Position numbers and translations under genes: made by a program
In this document: piece by piece, positions 1-10,795 of the stretch
Layout of the letters: each line of letters starts with the position of its first letter
Position numbering within the stretch: position 1 is the first letter of the stretch
Source of the DNA: Limonium bicolor
Taxonomy: Eukaryota; Streptophyta; Magnoliopsida; Caryophyllales; Plumbaginaceae
NCBI GenBank assembly: GCA_023374045.1
Contig: CM041778.1
Coordinates: 93,250,839-93,314,838 of the forward strand
DNA length: 64,000 bases
Direction of reading: 5' to 3'
The notes under the pieces: model-generated
The model's input: the letters and a program-made list of their open reading frames with translations, nothing else
What the model was told of the DNA's origin: nothing
Database searches by the model: none

Positions 1-278
1 AGGGATGGTCAATTTTTTTGATATTTTTATTCTTTAAAATGTTATATTATTTTATATTTTTTTAAAAAAATTAAAATTTTTAGAGGGGTTGTATTATTAT
101 CATTCACCACTCAATATTCAAAATTTTAGATAAAATAGCACTAGAATAAGAATGATGTTGTAAATTACACTAAATCATCCACATGTTCATTTGATCTATT
201 TATACCATTTCTTGGTGTCCCTTTCGAAATCTCCTCTAGACTCTTTGTTTGTGGCAAAGACGTTTGATGTTTGCAATA

Positions 279-814
279 TAAGGATGGCAATGGGTGACGG
301 GTGCCTGTTTCACCCGACCACCTGACACACAAAAACGGGTGATAGGTGAAACAGGTGCGGGTAACGGGTTGTGTCGGATGAACATTTTTTACCTGGTCAC
401 ATGACTTGTTCACCCGACCCGTCACCCATATGTATTTATATTAAAGAAAAAAAATATATACTTATCTCATATTTGTTAAGATAATTTGGAAATATTTTTG
501 TTAATACTCTATGTTTTGAGTATGTATGTTGACATTAGTTGATGTAGTATGTATTGTTGAACAAATATAAGTGTATTTTTTTAATAATTAAGCTTATATT
601 ATGTGTTAAAGGCAAAAAATTCTTGCTGAAAAATAAAATAAAAAAGGGTGACAGGTTCACCTGTATCACCCGCGGATGACGGGTGAAACGGGTGAAACGG
701 GTGACGGATGATGAAGTTGTGGGTGACGGGTCGGGTCAGATGGTGTGGGTGAAAAATGAGTGATAGGTCGGGTGGAGCATCGCCCAACCTGAACCCGACC
801 CGCTGGCATCCCTA
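279..814. mobile_element. non-autonomous hAT-like element, GGTGACGGG-rich
   Basis: The left end reads TAAGGATGGCAATGGGT and the right end, reverse-complemented, reads TAGGGATGCCAGCGGGT, which makes an imperfect terminal inverted repeat. Both flanks are packed with variants of GGTGACGGGTGAAACGGG on opposite strands, with an AT-rich centre and no transposase. Ends of the type TAGGGRTGNCAA followed by GGGT-rich subterminal repeats are common in plant hAT relatives. A clean 8-bp TSD was not found; 9-mers GTTTGCAAT and GTTTGTATT lie near the ends but not exactly at them. ORFs crossing it on the minus strand are by-products of the repeats. Confidence 0.55.
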
Positions 815-828
815 GTTTGTATTCTCAC

Positions 829-1623
829 TAGGGGTATCAATTCAGGTTGATAGGTCAGGTTGAAGCTCACCCATACCCAACCCGATTAAAAGTATATTGA
901 CCCATGGCAAAATAGACAGTGATGGAAAATTCACGTGGAATTGAGATCGATTGACGTAAAGTCTCTGCCTTTATCGCTTTAACAAAAATAATCAGGTTAC
1001 AAAGTTTCAACTCGTACCCAACCCATTTAAAATCGTTAAACCCAAACCAACTTGTTTAATCTGCTTAAATATAAATACTCTTGTTTTTCTACCGAATTAT
1101 CAGTTGCCCCTAAAAGCATGCACATGATGGTCATTTATTTTGAATCGTTGTGTGCCGTTTTTTTTAAATGTCAACATTCTGTTAAATGGGTCAATAATCT
1201 TAAACCATATTCGTTATTTGTGCGGTTGAAATTGTGTGAGCGGTGGAGTTTGTGCGGCTGCACAAATACATATTATTTAGATTTTCAAACTAAGAGTGAA
1301 TGATATATATATTGATGGCTAAGAGAATGTATTTTGATTTGGAAAAAAAAAAGTATTTGTGTGGACCTAAAGAATTGGTAGTTTTTTGTTTACTATTATA
1401 CTAATAGTTATAAAATTAACACATATCCAAATATTTACATGTTTATCAGTTTACTTATTTTTAATTTAATTAAATTAACGGGTTAGGTTGAATTTGGGTT
1501 AGAGGCCTAAAAATTTAATAGGTAACCCATACCAGACCAAAAAATTAAACGGGTTAATAATCTTATCACATACGTGTTGTTTACGGGTCGAGTTTTCGGG
1601 TAGGGTAAAAGTTGCCACCCCTA
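829..1623. mobile_element. non-autonomous hAT-like element with 8-bp TSD
   Basis: Terminal repeats are TAGGGGTATCAA on the left and, reverse-complemented on the right, TAGGGGTGGCAA. The element is flanked by ATTCTCAC (821-828) and ATTCCCAC (1624-1631), an 8-bp duplication with one mismatch, the length expected for hAT transposition. Subterminal sequence is rich in CAGGTTGA/CCCAACCC-type repeats. No transposase reading frame is present; the ORF at 1052-1303 has no recognisable domain. Confidence 0.72.
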
Positions 1624-1688
1624 ATTCCCACCTTAGTAATGAGTCACTCAAATGTTTGGTAAATGATACTATCGTGTACTATATAACG

Positions 1689-2460
1689 CTACTAGAAAAC
1701 AACATATTAGCTATGGAATTAGCGACATACAAAATGCCGCCGGTAGGGTTGCCATATGATTCGGTTAATTTAGTTATAACCGATTTTTTCTGTTTTTTAA
1801 ACCATTTTTCATAACCATTTCAAAAACTTTCGGTTTTCGGATAAGCAAATTTTATTTAGGTTTGATTTTTTGTTATTGAAAATATTATATCGGTTAACCG
1901 AATAACTAAAATATTTTTTTAAAAAATAATTATATAAATATTAATGAAAATCGTAAGTTTTCTTTTAAAAGTTTCATTTAACCGCAACTAATTCAGTTTT
2001 CAGTTCAACTTTTGGTTATTAACTGGAAACAAATTTCCAGTTTTCAGAAAATTCAGTTATTGAATTGAATTTTGGTTACTTTGATTATAACCGTAATAAC
2101 TGAAAACTAATTTTTTTTTCAAAATTTCAGTTTTCGGTAACCGAATCAAGCGAATGACACCCCTAGTCGCAGATTGGTGACAGATTGAAGACAATTTTTT
2201 TTTACGACGAAGTAGCGACAAAATGACGATGGATTTTGGGCGAGTGAGATGGCTCTAAATATTTTGGCCCTAGCGCCACTATTAGCGGCGGACTAGCAAC
2301 AAATTTCCATCGCTACTCTGACGAGGGATGACAGTGTATCACTGATTTCTTCACGATTTAAAAAAAAGTTACGGAAAAAAAGTTTGTCGCCAATGTTAAA
2401 TATAACAATGTTGTTTTGGCTGTCGCTGTTCTTGCCCCCGGTAAAGTTAACTATTTAAAA
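1689..2460. mobile_element. possible CACTA-like remnant interrupted by a hAT-like element
   Basis: At 1689 the text CTACTAGAAAACA resembles a CACTA tip without its first bases. GCGAC/GTCGC-type motifs occur both before 1744 and after 2165 (AGCGACATAC, GTCGCAGATTGG, GTAGCGACAAAATG), as if one repetitive subterminal region had been split by the element at 1744-2165. No opposite terminus could be fixed, so this is a weak call. Confidence 0.28.
1744..2165. mobile_element. non-autonomous hAT-like element, CGGTTAACCG-rich
   Basis: Ends are TAGGGTTGCCATATGATTCG and, reverse-complemented, TAGGGGTGTCATTCGCTTGA; both run directly into ATTCGGTTA. The interior is made of TTTTCGGTTA/TAACCGAA variants on both strands around an AT-rich core. 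The flanking octamers GCCGCCGG and GTCGCAGA match at 5 of 8 positions, compatible with an old TSD. No coding capacity. Confidence 0.55.
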
Positions 2461-3928
2461 CGATGTTGTTTCGTCTTTTGTAAGCCAGGGGCGGACGGAG
2501 AGGGGGGGCTAGGGGGCAAGAAACATATTTAATTAAATTAAATTTATTAAAGTATCAATCATATTATTGAATAAATCAGAAGAATAAATTGAAGTTAACA
2601 GGTACAAATGTCAATTAACAATTTAAATAATTAATCATATTGTCTTTGTTGTTTTCAGAGGTTACAAAAGAGAGAGTGCATAATAAATCAATGTTCATGT
2701 AGTATAAACACTAAGCAAGAAAAAAAAGATACAAATAAAATATACAATGAAGGAAGCAAAGACAAATAACTTAAAGAGAAAAAAATAAATGAACTTTTCC
2801 ATATTGAACTAGATTCACATTCATTTTGATCATCATGAGGGTGTCAATTGTCAAAACCCTCTAACCAAACAAGAATATTTACGACATATAAACAAGTTGT
2901 AATTTTGTTCTGAGTTTATGTGTGTCAATTGACACACATTGGTCTACCCTAGGCCCGCTTGTGCATATGGATCAACATAACATATGAAGTTTTAGGTGCA
3001 ATAGCTCTATAAGCTATATGGAACTATGTAAGATCAAGTAGGACTTAATCTTTTTAGTGAGCTCTTAATGATGAACTCTCTCTCTAGTAGGTGTGTGAAT
3101 AGGAAGTGTCAGCTATGCAAAGGAACTACTGATGGTTTAAATACTAAATAAGACTCAAAAGTAACTTCTCTATTGATGTTCCACAACCTCTCACTAATTA
3201 AAGCACGGGAATATTCCAACTACCACTCTTTTGACCTAACTGTTGAGTGAGGGACCCTCGTCTTGGCTTGTTTCAACCACTGGTACTCAATCATTGGACT
3301 TGGTAGTTAACTTCACGTTTTGATCTTTAGAATCGTGCATTTTATCTTTATATGCACATATAAAGAGGGTGTCACAAATCGATTATGTCCAGTCTTTGGT
3401 ATCTAGATCATCATAACATAGCTAGGTTGACATCATCTACAAAACCAGGGTTCTAGTAAGAGGTATACACATTTTCAGATTGTCTTCTCACTCCACATAT
3501 TTTTCCTCATGTCTATGTCCCTCTCTCGGCTCAGTCATATATTCATTGATGGATAGATTAGTTTTGGCAGTGAAATTTTTATGAGATAGGCATATGCGGT
3601 AGAATATGATGTATTAGGAAGATTAACGAAATACCCACTTGGTGCACTTAATTAGACGGGGTTTTGAATGTGACATTAACTTGTTATTCCACATCTCACT
3701 CACGACGATAAAAGAGGACTACCGGCCCAAATCAAATCTAGCTGCCAGACAACATCAGTTCACCCACCTAGCTAGCTTGTTTTGTTTCTACGCAAAGTTA
3801 GGTCTCTAAAGTTTGACCCGCGACACGATGGTAAGTTTGTCGCTTAGTTTAGGCGGACTTCCCCATTGTGAACGAGAAGCTGTACTGTGTTTATATAATC
3901 CTAACTTGCTACAGATGGATAATATGTA
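2461..3928. other. intergenic sequence without a recognisable gene
   Basis: Near 2487 the sequence CAGGGGCGGACGGAG followed by G-rich text resembles the end of another hAT class (compare 8179), but no convincing partner end was found downstream. The rest, to the MITE at 3929, shows no long ORF, RNA gene or repeat array. Confidence 0.4.
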
Positions 3929-4166
3929 CTCCCTCCGTCCTACCTTGACCGTCCTATTTATTATTTGGATATGTCGTTTGACTTCAATTTTTAACATATA
4001 AGATAAATTAATTTTGAAAATTTAAGTTTTGCATATGATTCCTTACATGATAAATTATATAATACAAAATTTAGTTTTATAAAATTATTTTATCTTATAT
4101 GTTTAATATTGAGATGGAAAAACGTGCCAAAAAGCAAACAGGACACTTATGACGGGACGGAGGTAG
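3929..4166. mobile_element. Stowaway-like MITE, copy 1
   Basis: A 238-bp element with ends CTCCCTCCGTCC and, reverse-complemented, CTACCTCCGTCCCGTC, flanked by TA on both sides. CTCCCTCC termini and a TA target duplication are the signature of Stowaway (Tc1/mariner-type) MITEs. A nearly identical copy lies at 17,767-18,000 in the same orientation, so the family moved relatively recently. The overlapping ORFs on both strands are not genes. Confidence 0.85.
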
Positions 4167-5092
4167 TAATTCAAACAGAGGTATGACATTAATTAATAAA
4201 CCTCCAAATCTAAGTAGCACATAGTTTAGTCCACGTCAAACTTTTCCCATTCTTTAATTAGGGTCATGTTAATTAGACTTCTTTCTGTTAGAAAAATATT
4301 AAACTTCTTTTTTGGAATAAATGAAAAAGACAACTTGGTACGGTAGTACACCTTTGTCCTTATTGTTAGGGTATAGGGTGGGTGAATCAAACAGTTTTAG
4401 GACTTTATGTCCGAAGCAAAAAATAAATAAAAGGAAGCCTTAATTGTTTTTTTTTTTCTTTTTAAAGATTGTATCTTTTTTAAAAAAAAATTAAAAGACG
4501 GTATCTTATAGATTTTTTATATATAAATCTTGAAGCACAGGTTAAGTTGGCGTGTTCAGAAGTAATGGAAAGTGCACGTTTTAAAATAAGTGTACTTATA
4601 TTGTACGAACTTTCTCATTTTGGTGGTTCCGGCAGCTAAAGCCCATGTGGAAATTTAAGCCCTAAGTCGGATACGTGAACTGGCCCAGCCTTCCCCACAT
4701 AAGTCTCCATGGTTGCTACTCTAGTTTTCTTGAATCTTAGAACAAACATGTATGCATTCTAACTTTAGTCTTTGCAAACAATAAAAGCCAAAATTTCTTA
4801 ATTTAACGTTTAATTGTGGAAATCAATCTTCTCAACCCCTTATCCATAGTAGGGCCAGAATTGGTAAATAAATTTGTCACTCTTAAACAAATATTTATTT
4901 AGGATCACTTATTATGCACTATATTTTATACATTTTACAAACTTTTTGTTGTATTTTTTTGTCCCGGTGCAAGTCTTTAATTCCCGTATCTGCGCGGACC
5001 TTTGTATCATGTTCTGCAGTTCAAGGCTGAATCTCGCAGAATAAAATTTTTGCTCTTAAAAATTCTAGTGGGGATTTGATTTTTGATTGGGA
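4167..5092. other. intergenic, AT-rich, nothing recognised
   Basis: There is no ORF with protein-like character, no tandem array and no RNA gene. Poly-A/poly-T runs occur near 4,448-4,490. Confidence 0.5.
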
Positions 5093-5671
5093 GGGTATGA
5101 GGGGTTATCCATTTGGGTGTTGGGTTATATCTTATTGGGTCAATATTCATTCGGGTCATTAAACTTTTGAGTCATTTCGTATTTAAGTCAAATAAGGTTC
5201 GGGTTTTAATAGTGTCACATAGAATCGGGTGTCAGTTATTTCAGGTCATGGTTAATATGTTTTAAAAAAAATTATTGAATAAATATATACCTAATGACTA
5301 TTAGAGTAAACTACATATAGATTACAGAAAAGTTAATAGCATGTTTATTCTGAATTTCATTCAGATATACTAAGTTTGAATCAAGTTTTTGTCATATTTA
5401 TTTGGGTCATTCAGGTTTGGGGCAATATATGGTCACTATTATTTCATATTATTCGAGTTTTGGCTAATTTTTAGTTACTATTATTTCGGGTCATTGGGTT
5501 GGTTAGTTTCAGGTTATAAATTTTTTTGGGTCATTTTGGGTTCGAGTCATTTTAGGTTTTACTTAATCGAGTTTCAGGTTTATTATATTTAAATATTTTC
5601 AGGTTTTGGTCAGGTTTCAGGTTCATATAAAACGGGCGGGTTTCAGGTTGGGTTAAATTTTGACAACTCTA
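5093..5671. mobile_element. hAT-like GGGTCA-rich element, copy 1 (left tip degraded)
   Basis: Homologous along its length to 13,923-14,463: the shared core runs from the AT-rich segment after TTAATATGTTTT through ATTCGAGTTT, the repeated TTTCGGGTCATT motif and AAAACGG, to the closing TTTTGACAACTCTA. The right end is well preserved; the left end cannot be aligned to the other copy's TAGGCCTGTCAA tip. The ORF at 5389-5592 is repeat-encoded and not a gene. Confidence 0.6.
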
Positions 5672-5689
5672 ATTAGGGTGTCGCTCGGG

Positions 5690-7440
5690 ATTTTTTTGAA
5701 AATATGTTTTCTGCTTCTGAGGCTGTTTCAAATTTTCATTTTAATGCGTGTGTTGAAAACTGTGTTCCAAATGATCAGTTTGTAGCCATGGGAGGACCTT
5801 TTACAAGAGAGGAAGTGATATCGGCTTTGCATAGTATGCACCCGTGGAAGGCGCTAGGCCCGGATAAGATGAATGGTACATTCTTACTTACCTTTTGGGA
5901 TGTTATTACTAATGATTTTGTTGATACAACTCTCAGTTTTCTAAACACTGATCTTGTTCCATGTCGCATAAATCACAATTACCTTGTTCTTATCCCAAAA
6001 AAGAAAGAAGCTTGTTCCATGGCTGATTTTAGGCCCATCTCTATATGTAACATAATATATAGAGTGATTGCAAAAGTTATAGTCAATAGGATCAAGCCTG
6101 CAATGCCTTTAGTTATCTCTTCCAATCAATGTGCTTTCGTTTCTGGTAGACAAATCACTGATAATATTATTGTTGCGCATGAGATCCTTCATCAAATGCG
6201 GTTATCAAGGGATAAAGATAGGGGCATGTTTACTTATAAGATTGATATGTCAAAGGCTTTTGATAGGGTGAAGTGGGATTTTGTTTTGGGGATTCTATCG
6301 AGCATGGGTATTCGCCCGAGATGTGCAACGTTGATTGGAAAAAGTATATCTATTGTGTCTATGTGTGTGCTGGTGAATGGCTTTCTTGGTCAAATATTTC
6401 ATCCAAAGCGTGGAGTTAGGCAGGGTGACCCTTTATCCCCTTACTTGTTTATCTACGGTATAGAGGCCCTCTCTTCTGCGATTCGGTTTGCTGACTTTGT
6501 GGGTTTGTATAAGGGTTTTATAATGCGGGGTTTGGATGATGTGGTTACTAGCTTATTTTTCACTAATGATTGTGTCTTATTTCGACAATGCAAAATCCCT
6601 TAAGGATATTTTGACTGACTTTTCAAAGGCTTCAGGGCAGTGTATAATGCGGGGTTTGGATGATGTGGTTACTAGCTTATTTTTCACTAATGATTGTGTC
6701 TTATTTTGACAATGCAAAATCCCTTAAGGATATTTTGACCGACTTTTCAAAGGCTTCAGGGCAGTGTATAAATCCACAAAAATCGAGCCTGATGTTTTCT
6801 ACTGGTGTGCCTCTAGCAACTATGAATAACATTGTTGCATGCTTTGGGTATTGGGGAGTGAAAGACTGGATTGTATGTAGGTTTTTCAAGTAAAATTGGT
6901 AGAAGTAAGTTAGTGTTTGATTACATTCGAGAAATAATTCTAAAGTGGGTGCAGGGTTGGGGGAGGTTAGTTTCTCAGGCTGGGAGGGGTATTTTGATCA
7001 ATAATGTGCTTCAGTTCACTATATTCCTGTTTATGTGATGAGTGTTATGAAATTGCCTTTGTCTTTGATTCGTGAGTTGCATAAGATTCTGACGATGTGC
7101 TGGGGGTCAGGGATTGCTAGTAGAAGGGGTCTACATTGGATGGAAGTGGGCTTCCCTCAGTAGGTCGGTGGTTTCTGGAGGAATGGGTTTCCGAGATTTA
7201 AGAGTGTTCAATGAGACCCTTCTTACAAGGCAACTGTGGCGAATTGTTACAAACCCTACATCTATATGTTTGGTTCTAGATGACATTATGAGTTTTTGTA
7301 ATATTTTTTAGAAGGCTAAGTGGTCTTTTGTTTCAAGGGACAGTAATGAAGTTGCACATATCTTAACATGTATGGGACAGAGTGGTATATTGTGGTGGTT
7401 TTTTTGTATGAACATATTCTATACTTTATAATGTCTTTTT
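5690..7440 (+). pseudogene. LINE (non-LTR retrotransposon) reverse transcriptase, inactive
   Basis: The open segment 5704-6603 (299 residues) carries the plant L1-type RT core: the stretch with KALGPDKMNG, then LIPKKKEACSMADFRPISIC, the segment with SNQCAFVSGRQITDNI, IDMSKAFDRVKWDF and RGVRQGDPLSPYLFI. The catalytic FADD box reads FFTND, so the first aspartate is lost. The frame ends after a 124-bp tandem duplication. Downstream pieces in shifted frames keep the INPQKSS motif (6660-6893), a GGMGFRDLRVFNETLL block (7114-7311) and an RNase H-like tail SFVSRDSNEVAH near 7,320-7,365, implying an internal deletion. The 5' part (ORF1, endonuclease) is missing. It abuts the hAT-like copy ending at 5671. 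It is a dead, 5'-truncated copy. Confidence 0.92.
6519..6766 (+). repeat. 124-bp tandem duplication inside the LINE
   Basis: Two adjacent 124-bp units (6519-6642 and 6643-6766), each starting TATAATGCGGGGTTTGG and ending CAGGGCAGTG, differ at only a few positions, for example TTTCGACAATG versus TTTTGACAATG. Because 124 is not a multiple of three, the duplication alone shifts the reading frame. It copies the degenerate FTND catalytic box. Confidence 0.95.
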
Positions 7441-7734
7441 GTGAAGAATCTGTCTTGGCTAAAGGTCTTTGTAGCCAAGATGGCTACATACCCACGCGTC
7501 CATGTTTTGTTGCTTTCTTTTTTTTAAAAAAAAGATTTTTATACTTTTTTTCTTTATCACAAAAACTTTAAATTATTATAACTTTTAATTTATAAGTCCA
7601 AAATAAAAAAAATATATTATTGTTCACCTAAATTCAAGCTTTTCAAAACAAGACCAGTTATGGATATATTTTGACAACTTAAAAAAATATGTTTACATGT
7701 ATAGTGTACAGAACGTAAAAGAAAACTTGTACAG

Positions 7735-8045
7735 ATGGTCATACAATCATGTACAAATGTTCATTAAAACATGTACACCCTAGCGTAAAAACATATACAT
7801 CCTCGCATTAAAAACATACAGATGGTCACATAAACCTGTACGAATCATTAAATATGTATATCCTTAGATTAAAATATGTACATATAAGGGAGAAAACTTG
7901 TACAGATGGTCATACAAACATGTACAAATGTTCATTAAAGAACATGTACATTCTCACATTTAAATATGTACATCGTCACATTAAAACATGTACATTCTCA
8001 CATTAACATATGTACATACATCCTCACATTAAAATATCATCGTAT
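7735..8045 (+). repeat. ACATGTACA-rich repeat core
   Basis: Short degenerate repeats such as CTTGTACAGATGGTCATA, ACATGTACAAATGTTCATTA and ACATGTACATTCTCACATT alternate through about 300 bp. Two larger blocks (near 7,723 and 7,893), each beginning AAAACTTGTACAGATGG, are near copies of each other. This is the interior of the inverted-repeat element. Confidence 0.75.
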
Positions 8046-8178
8046 ACATGTAAAAATATTTTTTTAAAAACTTGTCAAAACATATTCATGACTGATCTTG
8101 TTTTGAAGAACTTGAATTTAGGTGAACAATGATATAATTTTTTTTCATTTGGACTTATATATTAAAAGTTACAACAAT

Positions 8179-8925
8179 CAGGGGCGAAGCCAGGAAATAT
8201 ATGTATGGGGGGCGAGAATTTTTTGATAACATTAATTAATATTTAAAATTTAATTTTAATTTTTTAAATTAATATGAAATTTATGTATATTTATAATTAT
8301 ATTAAAAATTGATATTAGATATTAAATTTTACATAAAAATTAAAATAAATTGAAATATATAGACTAACACATAAATAATTTTGTTTTACCTTTTTTATTT
8401 CAAATTATAAAAAATTGGTATACTAAATTATATGATAATGCAATTAATAAAACAATAGTTCTAAATTAGTAGTTTTAAGTTTTTCTAAAAACTTCTTCTA
8501 AAAATTATTTGAGTAATTCTAATATTATTTTAATTTACAAAATCTATAATGAAAAACTGAAAACACTTGTATTATGGATATAAGGGGTACATGATTACTA
8601 AGAATGACATAATAATCCGTTTTACTTTAAACTATATTGTTAAAATTAAAATATTAAGAGTTTTCTTATCTGATGTAGACTAAAATGATTTTTATAATAT
8701 AATTATATAAAAATATTACATATTAATAGAAATTAAATTGATAATAAATAAAACTTAGTGATATCATGTAATATTTTACAAAATGTTATAGGAGCGAACA
8801 AATATCTATTAACATAAATAAACTATATATATCACAATAAAATTAGAACTACTTTAACTATGTACCCGAGGGAGTTGGGGGGCCGACACCCACCAGCCCC
8901 CCCCCCCCCCCCTATCTCCGCCGTG
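8179..8925. mobile_element. hAT-like non-autonomous element with perfect 8-bp TSD
   Basis: Ends are CAGGGGCGAAGCCAGG and, reverse-complemented, CACGGCGGAGATAGG. It is flanked by ACAACAAT at 8171-8178 and 8926-8933, a perfect 8-bp duplication. Length is 747 bp, with a very AT-rich interior and a long C run next to the right end. It inserted into the right arm of the element at 7551-8957, and removing it restores that arm. Confidence 0.88.
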
Positions 8926-8957
8926 ACAACAATTTAAGTTATTGTTGGTGATAAAGA

Positions 8958-9741
8958 TTAAAAAAAAAGAGAAAAAAAAAGAAGTAAATCACCATGCTCC
9001 CTCTTATATCTCCCTTCAATTTTTTCTAAATTACAAATATTACCCTTATATCTCCCTCCCAATTTTTCTAAATTACAAAATTTACCCAAGTCCCAAGATG
9101 TAGCTATATCAATAGCTACATTCAGCTGAATCAAATGCATGATGTTGTTAGCCCTTAAAAAAAAGAAATCCAAAATGAAACAACTTGCATGGTTGTCAAT
9201 GCAAGTTAAAAGACAAAAAGATGCTCAAATATCTATTTGAAATATATTGGTTTGGTTCTCACTGTTATACGAACCACCAACTTCTTCATTCTAACCCAGA
9301 CCCAGACAGATGACAAACGAGCATTATCAAATTTGATTAATTGTTGCAGACTGGACTATTTTGAGAGACCGAGCCTTTTACCCGTTGGGTTATGGGCTAT
9401 TGCCACAATCTTCTACTGCATTAATTGGTTCATCGATCATAACCGTTGTCCGTCTTTTTTTTCATAGGATTTTCTACAACTACTAGCCCACCACTAGGCC
9501 TAAATTTAGCCTCGACCCATAAGTTTTGGAAATACTATAGTAGTTGATGCTAAGATTGGCCCATTATTATATTGAATATTACTCCCCTATATATATTTGC
9601 AACAATCCACTCCACGTAAATAGTAAAATCAACAACGTAGTAATGCAATAAGCATAGATCATATACACAATACTAATAAAGTTAAATATCATATCATTCC
9701 GTAAAGAATGTAAAATACGACTATTTGTTTTGCTATTATTT
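8958..9741. other. intergenic; one short tandem duplication
   Basis: At about 9,003-9,088 a 43-bp unit (TTATATCTCCCTTCAATTTT and CTAAATTACAAATATTACCC) occurs twice in tandem with small changes. No gene recognised; the ORF at 9237-9467 has no known domain. Confidence 0.45.
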
Positions 9742-10233
9742 TAAGTTGGCGATGCTCCTGGTCCCACCGGTTTTAGTTCCGGAACAAGTATATTTGGATT
9801 TGGAACTGATTAAGGGTGGTTCCGGGGTGGTTTCTATTATGATTCTGAAGGTTTATTCGCTTTAGATTCGTTCAAAAAATCAGTTCTGGTTCTGTTTCCA
9901 GTTCGTTTCCAAATTCAGTTTCAAATTTTGATTTTTTATAAATTGATTTTTTAAAATTTTCATAAAGGGAGACAGGAATTAACGGTTGTTTTGACAGATT
10001 CCAAGGCGGTTCCACCAGTTCCAGTTCCAATTCTTCGTATTCATCATTAAACTAAATGTAATGGTTTTGGTTCCAAGGTTCTGGTTTCAGGTCTAGTCTT
10101 GAATCTCCCAGGGTGTATTCGAATTCGTTTCATTTACATTTGGTTCCGGCTCCAAACCGGTAGACCGGTTCTGCCTGATTTTGGTTCGATCCCGTCGGTT
10201 CCGGTTCTTTTCGGTCACGTTGGCCACCTTTAT
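9742..10233. mobile_element. hAT-like element, GGTTCC-rich
   Basis: The left end TAAGTTGGCGATGCTCC and the reverse-complemented right end AAAGGTGGCCAACGTGACC form an imperfect inverted repeat. Both flanks are dense in GGTTCCGGTTC variants. TATTATTT occurs immediately outside both ends (9734-9741 and 10234-10241), a candidate 8-bp TSD, though it is low-complexity sequence and could be chance. Confidence 0.55.
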
Positions 10234-10540
10234 TATTATTTATGTATAGTTTCATCACACTATTGATATATTTATGTCTCGTTCTGTATAGATTATAAAC
10301 TTACATTAAATAATTTTCTGACATAGGTAAAAAAAATTGAATTTCCTAATACACAACAAGCCATATCTCTGTTATCATGTCCAAACATTAAATTAGCATC
10401 TTTGATCTCCTACTCATAAGCACATGGAAGATATCTTGAGAGAGTGTTGCATTATGGTTTGTTCTTTATTAATATAGTATTTTGATCTAGTAGCATATTG
10501 TGAAGTGGATTGGATGAGATTATCGTAAAGAATAAAGTTA

Positions 10541-10573
10541 GTGAGTATACATACATACATATATACATACACA
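10541..10573. repeat. imperfect CATA microsatellite
   Basis: A run of CATA/TATA units (ATACATACATACATATATAC followed by ATACACAT). Confidence 0.8.
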
Positions 10574-10609
10574 TTTTATTCGGTGGAGCCCAATTATCTT
10601 GGAATCTAA

Positions 10610-10795
10610 GGGCGTGTTCTATGCCTGCGTCAAACGCAGCTATATGTACCTTTATAATAAAGGTGTGTCTAGTTAACCAATCCCAGTTTGACAGAGAGCT
10701 TTTTTATGTATCTGGTTAAAACTCTAGCCAATAATAAACTGACACTTGGTTTGTGACATAGATTAATGAGATGAATCTCACCAACGAACGGACCC
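10610..10795. mobile_element. PIF/Harbinger (Tourist)-like MITE
   Basis: A 186-bp element with ends GGGCGTGTTC and, reverse-complemented, GGGTCCGTTCG, flanked by TAA on both sides. Short GGG..TTCG termini plus a 3-bp TWA duplication point to a Tourist-type MITE. Internal words (TACCTTTATAATAAAGGTG, TAGTTAAC) recall the elements at 16,918 and 17,135. Confidence 0.65.

Larger units (their letters stand above)
7551..8957. mobile_element. MITE-type element with about 150-bp inverted ends, split by a hAT insertion
   Basis: The left arm from CTTTATCACAAAAACTTTAA through ATAAGTCCAAAAT, GTTCACCTAAATTCAAG, TTCAAAACAAGA and TTTTACATGTATA reappears inverted at 8,045-8,178. It continues, after the hAT insertion at 8179-8925, at 8,934-8,957 (GTTATTGTTGGTGATAAAG). 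The centre is a run of GTACA-containing repeats. No transposase is present. No TSD could be assigned. The arm length would suit a Mutator-like non-autonomous element, but this is inference. Confidence 0.7.
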
